From NCBI GenBank assembly GCA_009801015.1, contig VHZZ01000723.1:79934-105040 (forward strand): 25,107 nucleotides of DNA. Direction: 5' to 3'. Origin of the DNA: Silene noctiflora. Its lineage: Eukaryota > Streptophyta > Magnoliopsida > Caryophyllales > Caryophyllaceae. Numbering within the stretch: the stretch's first letter is position 1; each line of letters starts with the position of its first letter. The notes under the pieces are model-generated. The model was not told the DNA's origin and did not search any database. It saw only the letters and a program-made list of their open reading frames with translations. The translations under genes were made by a program, and so were the position numbers. Below, in pieces: positions 20,601 to 25,107 of the stretch.

Positions 20601-23600
20601 AATAAGCAAAATGATTCACTGAAGTATTAGACTTCTTATAATATGAACTTCAGAAATAGTAGTGGTCGATGCAATTTGGACACAAATTTTCATTATAGAT
20701 CGTCCAAAAACCACCTCTTTGTGTTTTCAATATAAGGAGAAGATTGTGTACATTCAACCTCCCTTTAGATTGGAATAGGCAGATCCAATGGTGCATGTGG
20801 GTAATGTTGTATTTTTCATTGAATACAGTTCTCTCTTGAAAATGTTTTTCCTCAAACCAAAAATAAGTACAGTGAAGCAATAAAAGTTGGAACGGGTGTA
20901 CATATATATTTACTACTGTCCTATTTCGAGCATCAAATTTGACTTTATTATTCATTGTTTGAGTGTGATTTTATCTAAAAAATGTTCTATAGTAAATTAT
21001 GAAGTGCAAGTGATAATGTTAGATTTTTCTTGGAAACCATTTTCGTTACAATGGTTTTGTAAAATCTATCACTATATGCCAAATAATAATAAGTCTGATT
21101 TGAGCTGGTGGTACGTTTTTTAGCGTTGATTACGGCAAAAAATTCGATGGTCGCCAAGACAACATACAACTATAACCTACAAGGCTGCAACTGCTCTTAT
21201 TCAACCACTAAGAAGTCGGCTTTGTATCTTTCTAAAGAATTACGAGAAGCTGAGAAACCAGTGTGGAGAAGAATAATGGAACATACCAGGTTACTCATAA
21301 AAAAAAAAAAAAGACATACCAGGTTAGAAAATGATTCTGGATAACGATCTAAAAGGCAGTCTAGAAGCTCAAAGCACAGCTGCAGGAATATATTAAAAAT
21401 CAGTTATCAGCTAAGACTAAATAAGAGAGATATGATGGATGAAGATCATTACAAAAATCAACAAGAATTCTCCGACTGAAGCCAAAATTTACATGAGTTA
21501 AATTTTGAGGCTCAGTACCTTCCTATCATGTTGTCCCAAAGATTGCACTTGTAAGTTTTCCAGGTAAGATTGGGCCAATGCTTTCGCATCAGTTACAGTG
21601 ATCACACCTACAGTCTTTTTTCGTCTCACTAGGGACAGACAGCCCACAAGTGCGCCACGTAATGCTCTCCAATCTGTCTAATATAGCTTTAGCATCATAG
21701 TCTCGTACTAGTAATAATAGGTCACATATTCTTCACAACAGGGACAATCGATGAATTTGAGAGGCCATGTTCCAAAAATAGAGAAAAATCTTGATAATTA
21801 AGCTCAAAACAAATAAATGTATGAGAGAGGAGGGACAATAGCCAAAGCCAGCTCATACACTTTAGGAATAGGTCATGTGCAAAGATAAAAATTAGACCCT
21901 TACAAATACGGTGATAAAACTAGACCCTTAAAAATTAGAATTCGCTCGGTACCCTATGAATCGCGAATTGTTAAAAGCGAATTCTATCACGTTGCTTACT
22001 GAAAATACATATAACGCACATTCTGCAAGAGCGAATTGTGAATTGGTAAGGACGTATTCATAGTGAATCCGGTAACCATGGTCCAGGCTCCAGTGTGACG
22101 TCGTAACGCTACTCGCCTACAAAGTGATGTGTCGAGGTAGCATTGCCCTAAAATTCACAAAATAAAATTCATGAAGGGTTGCAGACTCACCAGTCTCTCA
22201 GTAAAGAACCCCACTAACGTATGGATAGTCACATCATTTAGATGCTTCAGTTGAAGAAGCCCAAGCACCTCTGCCAGGAGAAGCAGACCTAAAAAAGGGA
22301 AATTTTATTCTGAATTAAAGAGCTCAAATAATGTAGCGTGAATGAAACATATAACATACAACACGAGCAACTAATACTAAAACAATTCAATTTGTAATGG
22401 AGATAAGACACAACATAAAACTGTTCTTTTCATAATTTCATTAGATTGACAGGCATTCTCCTCAAACTTACATATCCAGTAAAGCTACAGCTGTATTGAC
22501 AGCTACCAAATCAGAACACAATAGGCTATACAATTGTTGTTTCTTAGGTATGTATTTATCCTTCAACACCACCTTAACAAACTTTCTAATTACCCATCAG
22601 ACTGAAAGATACTGATGTAAGTTCCCAAATTCTCTATCAACAACACCAAAATCAATTTGGCAATGGGTAAACGAAAGAAAATAGAGCTGAGTGAAAGCAT
22701 AAGGATTCAAGTGATATGTCATTATGTCAAAAGGGAAGGGCAGCTATTTCTGGGTCTCCTGCAATCTTTGTAAATGATACTCCCTCCTTTCCATGTGACC
22801 CTCGTTTGGATTTGACAGTCAGACGAAAGTCAGCTTTGTCACCATATAAAACGCAGTAGAGAATTTGACAAAGACCCTCATGCATAACTTTCATGAGGCA
22901 AATAAAGTTGCATGGCCAACTTTGGGCAGTTGTGCCATATTCTTTCTACGTGGTTTCAAGGTAACTAGTCACCCCCAATAAAAGATCATTTGAACTTAAT
23001 AGAATCGCAAACCGAAATTTAACAATAAGTCCCATCACTCATGTCCTGGAAAAACATCAGCTTGATGACAATTTTATGAAAATAACCCTTAGAGCCAATT
23101 CATGCAAAAGCAGACTCTTTTTCTTAATATTAACATTTTCAAGAAAAAGAATTGGATATGAAAGAAAAGGAGGGGCAAAAAAATTTTAGCTTTGGCAATA
23201 ACGTCGGCCAAAACGATAACAAGACATGCAATAGTACACTATCCTGAACAAAAATTTCAAAAAAGGAAAAAAAGAATTAAAAGGGAGGGTGACCAGAGTT
23301 CTAAACTTGTTAACATGTACTCCCTCCGTCCCGGTCAATTGTTGTCCTTTGGTTTGGCACAAAAACCAATGAAAGAGGAGGGGGCAATTATAAGATGACA
23401 AGTGGACCAAATTGAGTGTGAAGGATCAAATTGCTCATAAAATGCAACCCTAAAATAGAAAGGACAACAATTGACTTAGACACCCCAAAATGGAATAGGA
23501 CAACAAATGATCGGGACGGGGGGTATGATGTTGTTCTTCACTTAGTGTTAGATACGACATTTGTATGCATAGAACGTCATTAAATGAGGTATATACTACT

Positions 23601-24275
23601 CCCTCCATCTCTTTATTGTCCCCCTTGCCATTTTGGGATGATTTAAGAAAAGATGATGAAATACCAATCCTACTCAAATGGAGACAATATTATCTAGGGC
23701 AATATTGGAGATTTACAACTTTTCTATACTAAACTTGGAATTTAAAAAGGGGACAGTAGTTGTGGGATAAATTTTAGGGGAGAAGGGACAATAGAAATGG
23801 GGTGGAGGGAGTATATAACATTGAAGTACAACGGTCTCATTTAAGTTTTTGCGGTTTTTACTACCTCTGGCACGAAGAATGTCGTCAGTAGTAGTAAGAT
23901 ACAGCTCCATTTCCCTCACCTGAAAAATCCCACAAAGGAAAAAGGTAACAATGCAATGACTAACAAAAAATAATGGAACTTGATGAGAAATTATGCAGTA
24001 AAAACACAATTAAAACGCAATTGGGATTATTTATTACCAAATATTCCATTGTAATTTTATCATTCTTCAAAAGGGAAGCTATAGCTTTAGCACTTGCATT
24101 CTGAAAAGCAATTAAATTAAAAGTAAATCATAGGGAGTATTACAATTGTAGAAATACCTAGAAACAAAATAATGAAAAGGGTGTTGAAGAAATTGAAATG
24201 GACCTGTTGGGCAATAGAGGTTGAAGAATTGACATAAATTTCTATGTTTTTCACAATTGAATTTCGTGGTTCCAT
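8643..24275 (-). CDS. MET18: MMS19 / MET18, cytosolic Fe-S targeting HEAT-repeat adaptor (19 exons)
   Basis: Exons in transcript order: 24275-24204, 24100-24038, 23919-23865, 22288-22191, 21677-21519, 21379-21320, 20048-19860, 18102-18049, 17251-17165, 17050-16336, 15390-15011, 14651-14578, 14053-13948, 13799-12937, 12566-12491, 12414-12270, 9980-9904, 9248-9168, 8780-8643. All junctions are GT-AG and every phase closes: 3492 bases, 1163 residues (Arabidopsis is about 1134 from memory). MMS19 joins CIA1 and AE7/CIAO2B in the cytosolic iron-sulfur assembly targeting complex and hands clusters to DNA polymerases, XPD and other helicases; it is an all-helical HEAT-repeat scaffold. The MMS19 N-terminal domain spans about 50-320, with LVGFFTERL, EAIEGEKDPQCL and FFEPFAIPLLLEKLASTLP. 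The C-terminal domain spans about 700-1140, with ISGLAWIGKGLLLRGHER, SAADAFHVLLSDSEDCLN, RPLYKQR, LLLVLSG, RETAVQCLVAMSAMSHTRIYP and DDPKRSVRVEAVRCRQAW. The start is the first ATG of the frame. The last 18 residues after RCRQAW look unlike the family tail I recall. Confidence 0.95.
8811..8985 (+). repeat. Degenerate GACCCGA-type repeat, copy 3 (MMS19 intron 18)
   Basis: Motifs such as GCTGACACCGGAC, ACCAGACTGATC, AATTGACCTGATCGACCCG, AGCCGACACC and AATGACCC occur in the same plus-strand orientation as the two ELF7 copies, so they are antisense to MMS19. It lies in the last intron (8781-9167), right after exon 19. Confidence 0.5.
9249..9903 (-). other. MMS19 intron 17, no gene seen
   Basis: A 655-base AT-rich intron. 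Short reading frames in it lack family resemblance. No transposon ends or RNA gene recognised. Confidence 0.5.
11030..11795. mobile_element. Possible old LTR-retroelement remnant
   Basis: The stretch has LTR-like parts: repeated TATTCTAGATTGCACTC blocks, a TATA-like CTATAAATATATAC at 11434-11447, and CTCTGATA at 11776-11783. Read on the minus strand, the last becomes TATCAGAGCTTTGG, resembling the initiator-Met primer-binding site used by many Copia elements. No clean paired ends or target duplication were found, and the parts do not agree well on one orientation. It is an old, broken fossil if it is one at all. Confidence 0.25.
11185..11344 (+). repeat. Two-copy tandem repeat, about 80 bp unit
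   Basis: Copy 1 (11185-11263) and copy 2 (11264-11344) lie head to tail. They share TATTCCAA, GGTCGATG, CTCTAATTGTA-like and TATATTCTAGATTGCACTC blocks, and both end in ATTCA. They differ at many positions and by small gaps, so the duplication is old. Confidence 0.75.
12567..12936 (-). other. MMS19 intron 14, nothing seen
   Basis: A 370-base intron between the large exon 14 and exon 15. It has no recognisable element; a short plus-strand frame here has no family resemblance. Confidence 0.5.
14054..15010 (-). other. MMS19 introns 12 and 11 (with exon 12 between them)
   Basis: Intron 12 is 14054-14577 and intron 11 is 14652-15010; exon 12 (14578-14651) separates them. Both are AT-rich and hold no transposon ends, RNA genes or repeats that I could recognise. 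Confidence 0.5.
15391..16335 (-). other. MMS19 intron 10, nothing recognised
   Basis: A 945-base intron. The plus-strand frame at 15782-16111 is Lys/Glu/Gln-rich at its end because the DNA there is purine-rich. It shows no known domain and is treated as chance. Confidence 0.5.
17774..17895 (+). repeat. 15 bp direct repeat pair in MMS19 intron 8
   Basis: ATTAGTTAAAGCTCC occurs at 17774-17788 and again at 17881-17895. The second copy touches the first arm of the interleaved inverted repeats that follow, which suggests local copying or rearrangement within intron 8 (17252-18048). Confidence 0.75.
17872..17975. repeat. Interleaved inverted repeats (A-B-A'-B'), 13 bp each
   Basis: Arm A TGATATGATATTA (17872-17884) pairs exactly with TAATATCATATCA (17944-17956). 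Arm B CTATTATCTACCT (17900-17912) pairs exactly with AGGTAGATAATAG (17963-17975). The order A, B, A', B' is that of an H-type pseudoknot, so the two stems interlock rather than nest. It lies inside intron 8 of MMS19. Confidence 0.8.
18103..19247 (-). other. Left part of MMS19 intron 7, no gene seen
   Basis: AT-rich intron sequence. It contains a near-perfect palindrome, AGAATTTGGA at 18421-18430 against TCCAAATTCT at 18442-18451, set in text (TCAATGTTTGGAAACCACCA) that resembles one end of a MITE. No matching second end was found. The stretch 18590-18970 has leader-like CT-rich and AGGGTTT motifs but no coding frame. Confidence 0.45.
19248..19683. mobile_element. Tourist-like (PIF/Harbinger) MITE, 436 bp
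   Basis: Terminal inverted repeats GGGAGTGTTTGGTTC (19248-19262) and GAAACAAACGCTCCC (19669-19683), matching at 13 of 15 positions, are flanked by the 3 bp target duplication TAA at 19245-19247 and 19684-19686. The inside is rich in short inverted CATACC/GGTATG units and has no coding capacity. TAA targets and GGG...TTTGGTT ends are the hallmarks of PIF/Harbinger-derived MITEs. It sits in MMS19 intron 7 and its ends are well preserved, so it is fairly young. Confidence 0.85.
20250..20306 (+). repeat. 17 bp direct repeat, 40 bp apart
   Basis: GTATTTCATCTTTTGGC occurs at 20250-20266 and 20290-20306. The stretch between is not further duplicated. It lies in MMS19 intron 6. Confidence 0.8.
20690..20815 (+). 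mobile_element. SINE 3' fragment (tRNA-derived type)
   Basis: The ordered motifs AAACCACCTCTTTGTG, ATAAGG.GAAGATTGTGTAC, ATTCAACCTCCC, CCAATGGTGCATG and GGGTAATGTTGT follow the body and 3' end of TS/Au-type plant SINEs, as known from Solanaceae, Fabaceae and Amaranthaceae. The 5' tRNA-like part with A and B boxes is not recognisable, so the copy is 5'-truncated or decayed. It lies antisense to MMS19 in intron 6 (20049-21319). The family call rests on memory of consensus sequences. Confidence 0.6.
21281..21326 (+). repeat. 13 bp direct repeat around a poly(A) run, duplicating a splice donor
   Basis: ACATACCAGGTTA occurs at 21281-21293 and again at 21314-21326, separated by CTCAT, 14 A and G. 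On the minus strand each copy reads TAACCTG|GTATGT, the end of MMS19 exon 6 and its donor. The exon-proximal copy (junction at 21320) keeps the reading frame. The distal copy would bring an in-frame stop into the extension. Confidence 0.8.
21893..22040. repeat. Cluster of GCGAATT and TAGACCCTTA motifs in MMS19 intron 4
   Basis: GCGAATT occurs at 21963, 21977 and 22031, and inverted at 21939-21945. TAGACCCTTA occurs at 21893-21902 and 21921-21930. The stretch to about 22145 is richer in CpG than the rest of the intron (21678-22190). This suggests inserted foreign sequence, but no ends or family were recognised. Confidence 0.45.
22289..22779 (-). other. Left part of MMS19 intron 3, nothing recognised
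   Basis: About 490 bases of AT-rich intron before the Stowaway cluster. No repeats, frames or RNA genes stand out. Confidence 0.5.
22780..22900. mobile_element. Stowaway-like MITE remnant (one end)
   Basis: TA|CTCCCTCCTTTCCATGTGACC begins at 22780 after a TA at 22778-22779, which is the usual Stowaway end. No matching opposite end was found before the next element. The right boundary given is arbitrary. Confidence 0.45.
23320..23523. mobile_element. Stowaway (Tc1/Mariner-derived) MITE, 204 bp
   Basis: The left end CTCCCTCCGTCCCGGTCAAT and a right end that reads CCCCCCGTCCCGATCATTTG on the opposite strand form long imperfect terminal inverted repeats. TA target duplications sit at 23318-23319 and 23524-23525. 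An extra inverted copy of the left sub-terminal sequence (GTCAATTGTTGTCC at 23334-23347) occurs inside at 23462-23475. No coding capacity. It lies in MMS19 intron 3. Confidence 0.88.
23599..23811. mobile_element. Stowaway MITE, second subfamily, 213 bp
   Basis: The left end CTCCCTCCATCTCTTTATTG and the right end GGACAATAGAAATGGGGTGG followed by AGGGAG form terminal inverted repeats. TA target duplications sit at 23597-23598 and 23812-23813. Only 75 bases separate it from the 204 bp Stowaway. It differs clearly from that copy inside the terminal repeat, so it is another subfamily. It ends 54 bases from the MMS19 exon 3 donor junction. Confidence 0.87.
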
Positions 24276-24591
24276 TGTTATTCAGTTATTGTTTGGGGAT
24301 TTGGGGATTTGATTGGGGAAATTAGAGTGAAGTGATGAAGGAGGAGAATGTGGGAGTTTAACACGAGGGTTTACTAGTTTAAGACTTCGACAAAAAGGGT
24401 TTAAGAAAGGGTTTCAAGAGCGCGAAATGGTAATTAACCCGCTTAATTTTGTACCACCCTGGAATTAGATTCTTGAGTTTCATTTATAATATCTATTTAT
24501 CTATATTAATAAAGAAAGTTTTTTTCGAGCGATTTTAGAGAGTCCAAACTTGGTTGAATTACTAAATTATTAAATTATGATTTTTTATAGT
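24276..24591 (-). promoter_or_regulatory. MMS19 upstream region and 5' leader
   Basis: Only about 316 bases separate the MMS19 start codon from the LTR-like element. The stretch next to the ATG has the GGGGATTTGGGGA / CCCCAAAT leader-like pattern also seen upstream of ELF7. No clear TATA box was placed. TCTATATTAATAAAGAAAG from 24500 resembles the 5' end of plant Helitrons (TC start, preceded by A), but no partner end is visible, so this is a weak suggestion. Confidence 0.45.
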
Positions 24592-24706
24592 TGTAATATC
24601 CCGTAATTTAATAAGGTTATATGAGTAATATACGTAACGTGAATAATTAATTAAAGGCTTGTTACAATAATTAATTATAAGTCGGAAAAGTATAAGTCTG
24701 AGATGG

Positions 24707-24750
<44 letters not shown>

Positions 24751-25107
24751 TAGTATTCATAAGATAGTAATAATAAAGTAATAGAATTGTATATGGACAT
24801 AGACTAGTATATGGGCCTAAATTGATATAAATAGAACAACATATGACCTTACCCTAGCTTTTATCTTCACAAATCTGAAAACTACATAGTTAAAGGAGAT
24901 CTAGAGAGACGAAACGTCGCATAATAGATAGAAGGTAAGTCGGTTTCGTAATTTTAATTGTTTTAATTAATCGTTCACATAGCTAGATTAAAAAACCGTC
25001 GCAATCACCGTATAAGCCACCAAAAACTCGTGTTATGATCGTGGATTGAACCCTGGACTGTCGTGACCCTTACCTGACCTATACTAGGCCGTCGAAGGCG
25101 ACAGAGG
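24592..25107 (+). mobile_element. Putative LTR of a Ty3/Gypsy-type element, runs off the window
   Basis: It begins TGTAATATCCCGTAATTTAA, which matches the TGTAA(Y)AYCCC start common to LTRs of plant Tekay/Del-like Gypsy elements. It then has a TATA-like GATATAAATAG near 24824-24834, followed by ACCCTAGC and a leader-like region. The window ends before a closing CA, primer-binding site or internal genes, so solo LTR and full element cannot be told apart. Age cannot be judged without the partner end. Confidence 0.5.
24707..24750 (+). repeat. (ATA)n microsatellite
   Basis: A perfect 44-base run of the trinucleotide ATA/AAT, close to 15 units, inside the LTR-like stretch. Its purity suggests recent slippage and likely length polymorphism. 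Confidence 0.95.

Noticed and set aside
21938-21956. GAATTCGCTCGGTACCC resembling a cloning-vector polylinker
   Set aside because: The match to an EcoRI-SacI-KpnI-SmaI linker is imperfect and ends at once. The flanks are plant intron, so vector contamination is unlikely.
24500-24591. Helitron 5' end (TCTATATTAATAAAG)
   Set aside because: Only one short end-like motif is present, with no CTRR terminus or 3' hairpin in view, and AT-rich text gives such matches easily. It is noted only as a weak suggestion.
1-25107. CRISPR array, operon, phage or bacterial mobile system
   Set aside because: The window is eukaryotic throughout, with introns and plant transposons. No regularly spaced repeats or clustered prokaryotic-type genes occur.

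Overview
This is nuclear DNA of a flowering plant. The coding sequence is split by many GT-AG introns, the introns are AT-rich, and both complete genes match plant proteins exon by exon. The intron transposons (Stowaway and Tourist MITEs, a SINE tail ending in GGGTAATGTTGT) fit a core eudicot. From memory, the SINE tail most resembles SINEs of Amaranthaceae relatives such as spinach, beet and quinoa; that placement is inference. Two single unresolved bases (N) lie at 148 and 19603.

Layout. (1) 1-231: what looks like the first coding exon and part of the first intron of an unidentified minus-strand gene. (2) 232-1425: a shared upstream region, presumably a divergent promoter, with the 5' leader of the next gene. 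(3) 1426-6653, plus strand: a complete 12-exon gene for PAF1 (ELF7 in Arabidopsis), a subunit of the RNA polymerase II-associated Paf1 complex; the spliced product is 683 residues. (4) 6654-8642: 2 kb between two converging 3' ends, with no gene seen. (5) 8643-24275, minus strand: a complete 19-exon gene for MMS19 (MET18), the HEAT-repeat adaptor of the cytosolic iron-sulfur assembly targeting complex; the spliced product is 1163 residues. (6) 24276-25107: the short MMS19 upstream region, then a putative LTR-retroelement end that runs off the window.

All junctions in both gene models were read by eye and all phases close, so the models are well supported. The two genes are not known to act in one pathway. 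Both are nuclear housekeeping genes (transcription elongation and histone marking; Fe-S delivery to DNA repair and replication enzymes) that lie tail to tail.

The accessory content is nearly all intronic. MMS19 introns hold two intact Stowaway MITEs plus one remnant, one intact Tourist-like MITE, a SINE fragment, an old LTR-like stretch with an 80 bp tandem duplication, and an interleaved pair of 13 bp inverted repeats. A 13 bp direct repeat around a poly(A) run duplicates one splice donor. A degenerate GACCCGA-type repeat occurs at three places, in two ELF7 introns and one MMS19 intron. I found no convincing previously undescribed multi-gene system; the unusual signals are structural and splicing-related.
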